Source: JAUZOB01 sp963692465
GTDB taxonomy: Bacteria; Bacteroidota; Bacteroidia; Bacteroidales; Prolixibacteraceae
Assembly (NCBI GenBank): GCA_963692465.1
Contig: OY829943.1
Coordinates: 1,426,001 to 1,490,000, forward strand
DNA: 64,000 bases
Direction of reading: 5' to 3'
Part shown: piece by piece, positions 15,244 through 24,382 of the stretch
Position numbering within the stretch: position 1 is the first letter of the stretch
Layout of the letters: the number at the start of each line of letters is the position of its first letter
Position numbers and translations under genes: made by a program
The notes under the pieces: generated by a model
The model's input: only the letters and a program-made list of their open reading frames with translations
The model's database searches: none
What the model was told of the DNA's origin: nothing

Positions 15244-15316
15244 AGCGGAAAACGAGACTCGGACTCGCGACCTCAACCTTGGCAAGGTTGCGCTCTACCA
15301 ACTGAGCTATTTCCGC
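15244..15316 (-). tRNA. tRNA-Gly (GCC), proximal copy
   Basis: Identical in sequence to the copy at 15029-15101; first gene of the Gly-Leu-Gly cluster, whose promoter element TATATTTG is at 15400-15407. Confidence 0.97.
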
Positions 15317-15399
15317 CTGATACTTTTAAAGAACTTTCTGCATTTGCCCCCTCTAAAAGGGCTATTAAAAAGCGATTAACATTTCTGCAATCGCGGATG

Positions 15400-15407
15400 C
15401 AAATATA
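15400..15407 (-). promoter_or_regulatory. -7 promoter element of Gly-Leu-Gly tRNA cluster
   Basis: TATATTTG on the minus strand, 84 bases before the first tRNA; the leader contains a short GC-rich stem (about 15344-15361). Confidence 0.55.
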
Positions 15408-15481
15408 AAATTTAATTTCCCCCTCCAAAAATTTTATCCTCCCTTTTTTCAAAAAACCTTAGAGGATGCACCAACTCCGCA

Positions 15482-18097
15482 TTATAATCCGGTTATACGT
15501 TTTATTTCATTCAGCTTATTAAGTGCTTCGACTGGAGTCAGATTGTTTATATCCAACTTCTTAATGTCATCTCTGATTTGTTTTAACACCGGATCATCCA
15601 ACTGGAAAAAACTCAATTGTAATCCTTCTCTTTTACCGGCTATTTCCTTTACCGGCTTTGCAAGGGTGTCTTTTCGATAGTTGTCTTCTAACTGATCTAA
15701 GATCTCCTCAGCCCGTTTAACCACACTTTTTGGCATGCCAGCCATCTGTGCCACATGAATACCAAAACTATGATTAGAGCCTCCCGGAACTAGTTTACGA
15801 AGGAAAATAACCTTGTCGCCAACTTCTTTGACCGTCACATTATAATTCTTCACCCGCGCAAAAGGCTTTTCCATCTCATTCAGCTCGTGATAATGGGTTG
15901 CAAAAAGTGTCTTAGCCCGTGCTTTGGGATTCTCATGCAGGTATTCAACAATGGACCATGCAATCGAAATTCCGTCATAAGTACTGGTTCCCCGGCCCAA
16001 TTCATCGAGCAAAATCAAACTCCGGTCGGAAAGATTATTCAGAATACTGGCTGCTTCTGTCATCTCAACCATAAAGGTCGACTCTCCTGAAGAGATATTG
16101 TCGGAAGCTCCAACCCTCGTGAATATTTTATCAACATATCCAATACGCGCTGAATCGGCAGGGACAAAACATCCCATCTGTGCCATCAATACAATCAGGG
16201 CCGTTTGCCTCAGCAATGCTGATTTACCTGCCATATTAGGCCCCGTTATAATAATGATTTGCTGTTCTTTCTGGTCAAGATAAATGTCATTGGCCACATA
16301 ACTCTGACCAACCGGTAATTGCTGCTCAATAACCGGATGACGTCCGCCTTTTATATCAATATCGGTACTCTCATCAACAACAGGGCGCACATAGTTATTG
16401 GCTATCGAAACCGTTGCAAATGAAAGCAGACAGTCTATCCGGGCCAATATTGCAGCATTCCCCTGTATCGCGGGAATATAATCACTAATTGCAAAAACCA
16501 GTTTCCCGAACAACTCTGATTCAAGCTGCAAAATCTTCTCTTCTGCTCCTAAAATTTTACTTTCATAATCTTTCAGCTCCTCGGTAATATACCGTTCGGC
16601 ATTAACCAGGGTTTGCTTGCGGATCCAATCTTCAGGGACCTTATCTTTATGGCTATTCCGAACCTCTATATAATAGCCGAAAACATTATTAAAAGAGATT
16701 TTCAGAGAAGGAATTCCGGTACGCTGGCTTTCCCGTTCCTGCATCTGAAGCAAGTAATCTTTCCCCGAATAAGCAATACTTCTCAGGTCATCCAACTCTT
16801 TTGAAACTCCCGAAGCAATAACCTTCCCTTTATTAACCTGGGTCGGAGGATCCGGATTGATTTCATTATCGATCCGGTCGCGAATAATAGCACAGGGATT
16901 AAGTTGTTCGGCATATCGGGTCAAAACAACATCTGTACTTTGAGCACAGGCTTCTTTAATCGGCACAAGGGCTTTTAAGGCTTGCTTAAGCTGCACGATT
17001 TCACGAGGGTTAATCTTCCCTACAGCAACTTTAGAAATCAGACGCTCCATGTCTCCAATCTGTCGTAGCTGTTCCTCTATTGTCTGCTTTAACTCCGGAT
17101 TCTTAATCAGATACTCAACGACATCAAGACGTTCGTCTATTGGTGAGATTTCTTTCAGCGGCAAGGCAACCCATCGCTTCAGCAACCGGGCACCCATAGG
17201 AGAAATCGTTTTATCCAGAACATGAATAAGAGTACTGGCTCCTTCATTAATCGTTCCGAACAGTTCGAGATTTCGTACCGTAAACCGATCAAGCCACACA
17301 TAATGGTCTTCTTCAATTCGGGATAACCCGGTAATATGCTTCAGATCAGTATGTTGTGTCAGATCAAGATAATGAAGAATAGCTCCGGAAGCTATGACTC
17401 CAAGAGGTATATTCTGAACACCAAATCCCTTAAGTGTTTTAGTATTAAAATGGCGTAGCAACCGGTCAACAGCTGCATCTTCCGTATAAATCCAGTCGTC
17501 CTGTGTGTTTGTATAAAATTTATCACCGAACAAGGATTCAAACTGTTCGGTTTTCCCTTTCTGATAAAGGACTTCTTTGGGTTGAAAACTATTTAGTAAT
17601 TTATCGATATAGTCAAATTTGCCTTCGGCTGTCAGAAATTCCCCCGTCGAGATATCAAGAAAAGCCAATCCGGCTGTATTTTTCTCAATATGAACGGATG
17701 CTAAAAAATTATTCTCACGGTTTTCAAGAATATTATCATTGGTTGAAACGCCTGGGGTGATGAGTTCGGTTATGCCTCTTTTAACAATCGACTTAGCCAG
17801 CTTGGGATCTTCCAGCTGATCGCAGATCGCAACCCGCTGTCCGGCACGAACCAGTTTGGGTAAATAGGTATCAATCGCATGATAAGGAAATCCGGCCAGT
17901 TCAACAAAGCTGGCTGATCCGTTTGCTCTCCGCGTAAGGGTTATTCCAAGAATTCCAGATGCCTTAATTGCATCATCTCCAAAGGTTTCATAAAAGTCTC
18001 CAACTCTAAAAAGCAATACAGCATCCGGATGTTTCGCCTTGATCTGATAATACTGCTTCATTAAAGGAGTCTCGACGTATTTCTTTACAATACTCAA
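15482..18097 (-). CDS. mutS: DNA mismatch repair protein MutS
   Basis: Recognises mismatches and starts methyl-independent mismatch repair in the cytoplasm. 871 residues, full length. The mismatch-wedging FYE is at residues 35-37 in RVGDFYETFG; the ATPase has Walker A GPNMAGKS, the signature STFMVEMTEAASIL, Walker B LILLDELGRGTSTYDG and the FATHYHEL motif. The start is TTG at 18097: the conserved ETPLMKQY stretch precedes the first ATG and an in-frame stop lies two codons upstream. It begins 12 bases after the DUF4105 gene, so both are one transcript. Confidence 0.98.
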   Translation of the reverse strand: MSIVKKYVETPLMKQYYQIKAKHPDAVLLFRVGDFYETFGDDAIKASGILGITLTRRANGSASFVELAGFPYHAIDTYLPKLVRAGQRVAICDQLEDPKLAKSIVKRGITELITPGVSTNDNILENRENNFLASVHIEKNTAGLAFLDISTGEFLTAEGKFDYIDKLLNSFQPKEVLYQKGKTEQFESLFGDKFYTNTQDDWIYTEDAAVDRLLRHFNTKTLKGFGVQNIPLGVIASGAILHYLDLTQHTDLKHITGLSRIEEDHYVWLDRFTVRNLELFGTINEGASTLIHVLDKTISPMGARLLKRWVALPLKEISPIDERLDVVEYLIKNPELKQTIEEQLRQIGDMERLISKVAVGKINPREIVQLKQALKALVPIKEACAQSTDVVLTRYAEQLNPCAIIRDRIDNEINPDPPTQVNKGKVIASGVSKELDDLRSIAYSGKDYLLQMQERESQRTGIPSLKISFNNVFGYYIEVRNSHKDKVPEDWIRKQTLVNAERYITEELKDYESKILGAEEKILQLESELFGKLVFAISDYIPAIQGNAAILARIDCLLSFATVSIANNYVRPVVDESTDIDIKGGRHPVIEQQLPVGQSYVANDIYLDQKEQQIIIITGPNMAGKSALLRQTALIVLMAQMGCFVPADSARIGYVDKIFTRVGASDNISSGESTFMVEMTEAASILNNLSDRSLILLDELGRGTSTYDGISIAWSIVEYLHENPKARAKTLFATHYHELNEMEKPFARVKNYNVTVKEVGDKVIFLRKLVPGGSNHSFGIHVAQMAGMPKSVVKRAEEILDQLEDNYRKDTLAKPVKEIAGKREGLQLSFFQLDDPVLKQIRDDIKKLDINNLTPVEALNKLNEIKRITGL

Positions 18098-18109
18098 AGT
18101 CTAACTTTT

Positions 18110-19288
18110 TTATTTTTTGATAAAACGATTGATCACATGAAGCATTGACCGACTCAACAACATAAAAGACAGAAGGTACACCACCGAATCGAACGACTGC
18201 GGTAAAAAGTACGAAAAAAGAATAAACGCAACAATAAGGATCGAAGTGAATAAATGATACCATTCGAGCTGCGGTCGGAATCGCTTGATAAACCAACAAA
18301 CGGGGAACAAAATATCAAGCGGGAAAGCCCAGATCAGATTTAGATTCGGGCGAACTGCCGGATGTTCCGAGAAACAAGTAATCCATAAGATCACCATACT
18401 TGCAAGTCCTATGAGCCCATACACCACTGGATCAAGCCATTCGAATTTCTTTTTTCCCTGATATTCCAAAACGGACAAGCAGAATACGACTAAAGACAAA
18501 AACAAAAACACAATAAACGGATCCAACAAGGAGGTAACAAATGGTGCTCTTACCGGGGCTTGATACAAAACACGGGTCTCTTTAACCATCGGCCTCACCG
18601 TTATCCCATCATTAATGTTTGCGGTAGCAAAATGGTTCATCAGAAACTCAGGAATAAAATCCTCCTGGCTGGCAGTAGCAGCTCTATCCGCAGGTGATCC
18701 GACAATAAGATTAATTCCGAACTCTGTCCATCGGCTTCCACCCATATCCAGATGAAGTATCTGTCTGAAGGTTTTTGGCTCAAGACTCTCCGGGATAAAC
18801 TCAACTCGCCCGGTTACATTCCCGGCAACAATATCCCGAACTTTCGTCGAACAGTTATTGAAGAAAAAATTATAGCGATAGAACCGGTTTTCAGGACGGT
18901 AATTTTCAACTAACGCAGAAAGTAATCGTTGTTTTTCGGGGTAATTCAAATTCAACACTTGCTCATAAACACTGCGATGATCGGTCCGATACTCTTCCAT
19001 AAACGAAGCGAAATCGAACACTGCAAGCATGTAATCGGTCTGTCCTTTACAAAAACGATAAATAAAATGGGGGGTTTCAAAACTAAAAACCCCATAATTA
19101 AAGACGAAGTCCAATCCCTGCGCCGGATCCTTCACGCGAATAGCCGAATGACCATACAGTGCATATAAATCATTTCCTGGGGAACAGGTTAGCATGCTTA
19201 CTTCCGAAGAGGGGGACAACGTCAACGATTCTGCCCTCCCTGCAAACAAAGCCAGCAATAAAAATAGAATACTAATTTTTCTGATCAT
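18110..19288 (-). CDS. DUF4105 domain membrane protein
   Basis: A 392-residue protein of unknown function. It has a signal peptide (MIRKISILFLLLALFAGRAES), then the DUF4105 periplasmic domain (SPGNDLYALYGHSAIRV, FNYGVFSF, YRYNFFFNNCSTKVRD, residues about 30-250), then five or so membrane segments from about residue 255. The NNCST motif is reminiscent of papain-like peptidases of the NlpC/Lnb_N type; catalytic activity is an inference. It is the first gene of the DUF4105-mutS pair. Confidence 0.85.
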   Translation of the reverse strand: MIRKISILFLLLALFAGRAESLTLSPSSEVSMLTCSPGNDLYALYGHSAIRVKDPAQGLDFVFNYGVFSFETPHFIYRFCKGQTDYMLAVFDFASFMEEYRTDHRSVYEQVLNLNYPEKQRLLSALVENYRPENRFYRYNFFFNNCSTKVRDIVAGNVTGRVEFIPESLEPKTFRQILHLDMGGSRWTEFGINLIVGSPADRAATASQEDFIPEFLMNHFATANINDGITVRPMVKETRVLYQAPVRAPFVTSLLDPFIVFLFLSLVVFCLSVLEYQGKKKFEWLDPVVYGLIGLASMVILWITCFSEHPAVRPNLNLIWAFPLDILFPVCWFIKRFRPQLEWYHLFTSILIVAFILFSYFLPQSFDSVVYLLSFMLLSRSMLHVINRFIKK

Positions 19289-19353
19289 AACCGAAGTGAT
19301 TCTTCCGAGTTTTAACTCATTCTTCTTATTCGGAGAATATCATTCAAAAAAAC

Positions 19354-19390
19354 AAAAAAATCAGGAATTGTTGGCACATTTCCTGATTTT
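19354..19390 (-). terminator. terminator of DUF1761 gene
   Basis: Stem AAAATCAGGAA/TTCCTGATTTT with a 12-base loop and a run of seven T on the minus strand. Confidence 0.85.
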
Positions 19391-19408
19391 CTAATCGTTA
19401 AACTAATA

Positions 19409-19822
19409 TTAATGCCATGAACCAATTAAGGTTCCCATTATTACATAGCAAATTAAATCATATCCGGAATGAATCAGAAACAATTTAAACGGCTGTCGTT
19501 CAAACAATATAGCAGAGGCTCTGGCAGTTCCGACCCAGAAAAAAGCAATCAACAATCCATCTATAAAACCGGTACTCCAAGTCGCAGTTACATCTAAAAA
19601 CAAGGCAAAAGCAAGTGCTGCAAAGAACCAGAATAAAAATAAAATTGCTAGAATAAGCCACATCGGATACCCTTTCTCTATATCGTCTTTACTCATCCGA
19701 TTTAAGTCCATCCACTGTTTTCCAAACATAAAAGGCGAATACCACAAGCTAGCGATTAGCATACTCATGAATGCAGAAATCAACACTGCCCAATAATTGA
19801 CTCCCAATAATAATTGTTCCAT
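19409..19822 (-). CDS. DUF1761 domain membrane protein
   Basis: A 137-residue inner-membrane protein with four hydrophobic segments. The family hallmark is the N-terminal NYWAVLISAFMSMLIASLWY followed by SPFMFGKQWM. The family's function is not known. It is monocistronic, with a terminator at 19354-19390 and 186 gene-free bases upstream. Confidence 0.85.
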   Translation of the reverse strand: MEQLLLGVNYWAVLISAFMSMLIASLWYSPFMFGKQWMDLNRMSKDDIEKGYPMWLILAILFLFWFFAALAFALFLDVTATWSTGFIDGLLIAFFWVGTARASAILFERQPFKLFLIHSGYDLICYVIMGTLIGSWH

Positions 19823-20008
19823 AAATTCAGGTTTTACCTCGTCTAAATACGCTCTCCAACAAAAGAAAAATATCTTATTCCATTCAACAAATATTCTTTT
19901 ATTAATTTACTAATTATTCTCTGTTTTCAATCTAAAACATCAACATTTTGTCTCTTTATTTAAAAAACAGGATAACTATCATTTTGTTTTGAGAACGATT
20001 CATTCTTT

Positions 20009-20791
20009 TCAATGTTTATTCTCTTTTTTTAGTTCGTCAAGTTCCCCGCGCATATCCATAATCATTCGTGATAAATTTCCAATGTCATTACGATCTGTTT
20101 CCGGAAATTCAAAACTTAGGTATCCAAGCGCTTCCCACACTTCAGTCACTTCCGACAAAGATATCTTATAAGGTTTATATTCCGGATTATCCGATTTAAA
20201 TAATACTTCACGCCGAAGAGGCTGATTATAAACCCGTTTAAAAACAATTCCATCATCGTTTGTAACAACAATATATCGTTTACCATCGGTTACGTCATCC
20301 CAATTCTGCACATAACTACACAGAATATAAGCAGAAGACGGAATCGGTAGCATACTATCCCCGGTAATCTGAAATGCTCTATAAGTTCTTTCTGAGCTGA
20401 GCTCTCTTACCGGAAGCGAAAAACGGGGAAGCGAACTAATATATTCAGGATCGGAATAGCCATTTAAATATCCTGCAGAGGCTTTTACTCCCACCAAGGT
20501 AATCAGCTCTTTATCATCGGAATCAACGACCATTGACAACACTCGAAGGTCACTTCCTTTTGCATCCGGCACATCTGCATCTTCCTCTTTCAAATCCTTA
20601 TTAATCAGATCATCAATCGTCACCTTAAAATAATGCGACAGCAACTGCAACGCTGAAATACGAGGCACTGCCCGTCCTTCTTCATAAGATCCGACCATCG
20701 AGCGATTGACTCCGATGGCGTTTGCCAATTCTTCCTGCGTCGCTTTTTTAGTCTTCCGCAAGTACCGCATATTCGATGCTAAATAATTCAT
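20009..20791 (-). CDS. LexA-like transcriptional repressor: XRE HTH plus S24 peptidase domain
   Basis: A 260-residue DNA-binding protein. Residues 1-65 are an XRE helix-turn-helix (ATQEELANAIGVNRSMVGSYEEGRAVP); residues 95-235 are an S24 (LexA/UmuD-like) domain with an Ala-Gly cleavage site (A106-G107), Ser nucleophile S146 in GDSM and general base K185 in VFKRV. All parts needed for self-cleavage are present, so it may be inactivated by DNA damage; this is inference. The ATG at 20791 is preferred over a GTG at 20815, which would sit about four bases after the predicted transcript start. Divergent from a DNA-repair gene pair. Confidence 0.92.
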   Translation of the reverse strand: MNYLASNMRYLRKTKKATQEELANAIGVNRSMVGSYEEGRAVPRISALQLLSHYFKVTIDDLINKDLKEEDADVPDAKGSDLRVLSMVVDSDDKELITLVGVKASAGYLNGYSDPEYISSLPRFSLPVRELSSERTYRAFQITGDSMLPIPSSAYILCSYVQNWDDVTDGKRYIVVTNDDGIVFKRVYNQPLRREVLFKSDNPEYKPYKISLSEVTEVWEALGYLSFEFPETDRNDIGNLSRMIMDMRGELDELKKENKH

Positions 20792-20817
20792 TAATCTCCC
20801 CTTTAAAAAAGACACAT

Positions 20818-20857
20818 TGGTATCGCAAAACTAACGATAAAATTTCTTTCTGGTATC
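20818..20857. promoter_or_regulatory. candidate operator: TGGTATC direct repeats
   Basis: TGGTATC at 20818-20824 and 20851-20857, spaced 33 bases (about three helical turns), flank the promoter of the S24 repressor gene. Placement near +1 and -33 suits autorepression. Inferred only. Confidence 0.35.
20826..20833 (-). promoter_or_regulatory. -7 promoter element of S24 repressor gene
   Basis: TAGTTTTG on the minus strand, 34 bases before the ATG at 20791. Confidence 0.6.
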
Positions 20858-20901
20858 CTGCACTAAATTACTAAATATATTCTCATTTCTGATTTTTTTA
20901 G

Positions 20902-20909
20902 TATTTTTG
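20902..20909 (+). promoter_or_regulatory. -7 promoter element of radical SAM gene
   Basis: TATTTTTG, 18 bases before the ATG at 20928. The TTG at 20907-20909 that opens the longest frame is part of this element and is not a start codon. Confidence 0.6.
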
Positions 20910-20927
20910 TTAAAAATAAAAGCACAA

Positions 20928-22178
20928 ATGAGTGATTCATTAATGCAAAAACTGGAAATCCTATCTGGTGCGGCGAAATATGATGTTTCCTGTGCTTCTA
21001 GCGGAAGTAGCCGTAAGAACTCCGGACAAGGAATCGGGAATGCTGTCTCATGGGGTATCTGTCACAGTTTTGGAGAAGACGGACGATGTATCTCTCTTCT
21101 TAAAGTTCTCTTCACCAATTTCTGTCTATACGATTGCGCTTATTGCATCAATCGGAGAAGCAACGACGTTCCCCGCGCAGCATTTACCGTCGAAGAATTA
21201 GTCGACCTGACTATTAATTTTTACCGAAGAAATTATATCGAAGGGCTGTTTCTAAGTTCCGGGGTTATTCGCAATCCCGACTACACCATGGAACAACTAA
21301 TTCGCGTCGCTAAAACACTTCGAACACAATATCATTTTAACGGATACATCCATCTAAAGGCAATCCCTCACGCCGACGAAGCGTTAATCAGAAAAGCCGG
21401 ACTATATGCCGATCGGATGAGTGTAAATATTGAAATTCCTACGGAACCCGAATTAAAAAGACTGGCTCCGGAAAAGGACTTTTCTGGTGTTATTCGTCCA
21501 ATGAGTCTCATCCGTGATCAGATTAAGGAAAATAAAGAAGAACGGTCTAAATATCGAAATATCCCGGTATATACCCCGGGAGGACAGAGTACTCAACTTA
21601 TTGTCGGGGCTACTCCTGAAAGCGACCTCCAGATCCTAAAACTGGCTTCCGGACTATATCATCGGGAGGAACTCAAACGAGTTTATTACTCCGGTTACAT
21701 TCCTGTTAATTCCTATGACGCACGCCTACCTGCCTTAAAGACACCTCCTCTTATTCGTGAGAACAGACTTTACCAATCCGATTGGTTAATGAGGTTTTAT
21801 CATTTTCAGTTCGATGAAATTGTCAATGATCAGTTCCCAAACCTTGATCTGGAAATTGACCCTAAGCTTAGCTATGCTTTACGGAATCCGCATCTTTTCC
21901 CAATCGATATAAATCGAGCAGACTATGAAATGATTCTCCGGGTTCCGGGAATCGGTGTCAAGTCAGCCATGATGATCATCGCAACAAGAAAATACAGAAG
22001 GCTAAATTCAGAGCACCTCCGGAAAATAGGAGTCGTTCTGAAAAGAGCTCAATATTTCATCACTTGCAACGAGTTGCCTGCATTCAAAAAGGATCTATCG
22101 CCAGATGCCATTCGACGAATAATCTTAAAAAGTAAAGAGCATGCAATTCCACAGGGAATTCAGTTAAGTTTATTTTAA
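20928..22178 (+). CDS. putative DNA modification/repair radical SAM protein
   Basis: A 416-residue protein of the TIGR03916-type radical SAM family, annotated elsewhere as putative DNA modification or repair protein; its reaction is not established. The 4Fe-4S site is C66, C70, C73 (CLYDCAYC). Three more cysteines (C22, C45, C54) precede it. Near the C-terminus RVPGIGVKSAMMII is a helix-hairpin-helix that usually binds DNA backbone. The next gene 24 bases on is the DUF4130 partner that nearly always accompanies this family. Divergent from the S24 repressor. Confidence 0.92.
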   Translation: MSDSLMQKLEILSGAAKYDVSCASSGSSRKNSGQGIGNAVSWGICHSFGEDGRCISLLKVLFTNFCLYDCAYCINRRSNDVPRAAFTVEELVDLTINFYRRNYIEGLFLSSGVIRNPDYTMEQLIRVAKTLRTQYHFNGYIHLKAIPHADEALIRKAGLYADRMSVNIEIPTEPELKRLAPEKDFSGVIRPMSLIRDQIKENKEERSKYRNIPVYTPGGQSTQLIVGATPESDLQILKLASGLYHREELKRVYYSGYIPVNSYDARLPALKTPPLIRENRLYQSDWLMRFYHFQFDEIVNDQFPNLDLEIDPKLSYALRNPHLFPIDINRADYEMILRVPGIGVKSAMMIIATRKYRRLNSEHLRKIGVVLKRAQYFITCNELPAFKKDLSPDAIRRIILKSKEHAIPQGIQLSLF

Positions 22179-22202
22179 ACCTCATCCTTTGATCATTCCA
22201 CT

Positions 22203-22970
22203 ATGGTTCTGTTTCTATACGACAATACCTACGAGGGACTTTTAACTTCTGTATTTGAATCTTATTCAAGAAAGATTATTCCTGACATTCTCACCTCTGA
22301 CAATGAGTACCAGGACTCTCTCTGGACAGAAAAGATAGAAATTCATACAGATATCTCCAAAGCCAAACGCGTGTGGGAAGGATTGAAAAAAAGATTGCCT
22401 TATACCAGTCGCAATTTCCCCTTTCATGTTTTCCTTGCTGAAAAAACAAACAGTCCTCAAGTCCCTTTTGACCTAATCAGAACCATCTTCGATTCTAATC
22501 AAAGTATTCTAAACGATTTTGGGAATCCGCTTATTTTACATGCAAGAAAAGCAGAAAAAAAAGTTCTTCAGGAGGCTTGCCGAATGACAGAATTTGTCCG
22601 CTTTCAAAAAACTCGTGATCAAATCTATTTCGCAGGAATAAAACCAGATTTTGATGTTCTCCCCTTAACGCTTTCTCATTTTAAAAGTCGCTTCGCCGAC
22701 CAACAATGGATCCTTTACGATCTGAGAAGAGACTATGGATTCTATTATAATCTCAAAACTATTGAAGAAATCGCAATTCAAGGAAAGATGTTCGACCGAA
22801 TCAACGGAGAGATAAACAATCAAATCGTTGCCGAGCAAGAAGTCGAATACCAGAATCTATGGAAAAACTTTTACCATAACATCTGTATTAAGGAGCGCAT
22901 TAATCTCAAATTACAAAAAAGATTAATGCCAGTAAGATATTGGTCTCTTATGACAGAAAAAAAAGTATAA
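22203..22970 (+). CDS. TIGR03915/DUF4130 family putative DNA repair protein
   Basis: A 255-residue partner of the radical SAM protein. The family start FLYDNTYEGLLTSVFESY and the C-terminal block (HFKSRFADQQWILYDLRRDYGFYYNL, near 185-210) are characteristic; the latter resembles the uracil-DNA-glycosylase-like DUF4130. The two genes occur together in many bacteria and are predicted to act on damaged DNA. It converges on the mgtC-like gene with one base between stops; no terminator is visible there. Confidence 0.9.
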   Translation: MVLFLYDNTYEGLLTSVFESYSRKIIPDILTSDNEYQDSLWTEKIEIHTDISKAKRVWEGLKKRLPYTSRNFPFHVFLAEKTNSPQVPFDLIRTIFDSNQSILNDFGNPLILHARKAEKKVLQEACRMTEFVRFQKTRDQIYFAGIKPDFDVLPLTLSHFKSRFADQQWILYDLRRDYGFYYNLKTIEEIAIQGKMFDRINGEINNQIVAEQEVEYQNLWKNFYHNICIKERINLKLQKRLMPVRYWSLMTEKKV

Positions 22971-22971
22971 A

Positions 22972-23439
22972 TCATTCACTTCCCTGTCCGTCTTCTCCAT
23001 GAACTCCTTTACGTAAAGCTTTAAAAGAGGTCTCAACTCTTTCTATTCCGACTAAAATCACAACGGTAATAACAGAAAGTTTAATAGCAGTAATACAATA
23101 ATTCAATGCAATAACAGAACCAATCGCTGCTAGTACCCAGATACAGGCAGCAGAGGTCAGTCCTTTGACCGCACCATTATGTGTTAAGATCACTCCCGCA
23201 CCTAAGAACCCGATACCAGTAACAACCTGACCTATAATCCGAGAAGGATCAGTTACTTTTGTCATCGCCGAATTACTGAGTGCAACAAAGAGATAGGTTC
23301 CCAGACAAATAAGCATGCTAGTTCTTATTCCTACTGGTTTTCCGAGAATTTGCCTTTCCAATCCAATAATTGCCCCTGAAAGCATTGCTGTTCCAACCCC
23401 AGCCCATTGCAAAGGATAAATATCAAATATCTGTTCCAT
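22972..23439 (-). CDS. MgtC/SapB family membrane protein
   Basis: A 155-residue inner-membrane protein with four or five hydrophobic segments. The conserved MgtC core is visible: GAIIGLERQILGKPVGIRTSMLICLG, IIGQVVTGIGFLGAGVIL and GLTSAACIWVLAAIG. MgtC proteins in pathogens affect magnesium limitation and ATP synthase; this short form lacks the C-terminal ACT-like domain, and its role here is not known. Confidence 0.92.
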   Translation of the reverse strand: MEQIFDIYPLQWAGVGTAMLSGAIIGLERQILGKPVGIRTSMLICLGTYLFVALSNSAMTKVTDPSRIIGQVVTGIGFLGAGVILTHNGAVKGLTSAACIWVLAAIGSVIALNYCITAIKLSVITVVILVGIERVETSFKALRKGVHGEDGQGSE

Positions 23440-23634
23440 TTTTCTATCGATATTTATATTAAATACTTTTTTGTCTTTACGTAATAAGATGCATTAAAGT
23501 TAAGAATCCTTTTATTAAAATCCTCGTCACCCCTATTTTCAGACAAAGTTCGCTTCAACAAATATCGTTTTAAGACAACAGACCCTTATTTTCGGAACTC
23601 TATTCCGCATGGATCCGCATAAAAATTGCTTTTT

Positions 23635-24369
23635 TCAAAAATGGAGATAAAACGGGGAGGTAAGACGAATATATTCTTCGGAATAATTTCCTCTTTCTTT
23701 CTGTTCGATATAAAGAGCATCATTCTTTGTAGATCCAGCTATCTTAGAAAATTCCATAAGCTGACGATGGCTTTTTTTCATTCGATTGGGAAACACTTCC
23801 GTATTCCGTATCAGATAAAGGCCTGCCTGGGTTGCTAGTCCGCAAAACGAATCGGCTTCCGTTACCGGAAGGATCAAGGAGAAAATTCCGTCTTCAGTCA
23901 AGAGATGTACGACTCCACTAATTAATTCACCAAAAGGCAGCTGATCTTCATGTCTCGCATTCGATCGCCGCAAGCGAGGAGCTTTTAATGAATTCCGGAA
24001 GAAAGGAGGATTACTAACAATCAAATCATATCGCTTCTTACTCCACACAGCATATTGCTGAAAAGACATTTTATGACAGATTAATCGCTTCGTCCATGGA
24101 GAACTTTTAAAATTAGAAGAAGCCTCTTCAAAGGAATATTGATCTATTTCAACAGCATCAATAATTGCAGTCGGATTCCGCTGCGCAATGATTAAAGCAA
24201 TAACTCCGGTGCCGGTTCCAATATCCAGAATTTGTTTATGCTCTTGTATCTCAGTCCATGCACCAAGCAACACTCCATCTGTCCCAACTTTCATTGCAGA
24301 ATTCTTATTCTGAACCTCAAATTGTTTAAAATGAAAAATACTCTCCTCTCCCATCTGCCCTATAAACAT
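23635..24369 (-). CDS. trmN6: tRNA1(Val) adenine-37 N6-methyltransferase
   Basis: Methylates N6 of A37 in tRNA-Val using SAM. The 244 residues show HFKQFEVQNKNSAMKVGTDGVLLGAW, SAM motif ILDIGTGTGVIALI, and the N6-amino methylase motif NPPFF. The ATG at 24369 is used; a second ATG five codons later is equally plausible. It is the last gene of tatA-lolD-TIGR02757-trmN6 (13-base gap to the previous gene). Confidence 0.9.
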   Translation of the reverse strand: MFIGQMGEESIFHFKQFEVQNKNSAMKVGTDGVLLGAWTEIQEHKQILDIGTGTGVIALIIAQRNPTAIIDAVEIDQYSFEEASSNFKSSPWTKRLICHKMSFQQYAVWSKKRYDLIVSNPPFFRNSLKAPRLRRSNARHEDQLPFGELISGVVHLLTEDGIFSLILPVTEADSFCGLATQAGLYLIRNTEVFPNRMKKSHRQLMEFSKIAGSTKNDALYIEQKERGNYSEEYIRLTSPFYLHF

Positions 24370-24382
24370 TAGTTTCTACAAA

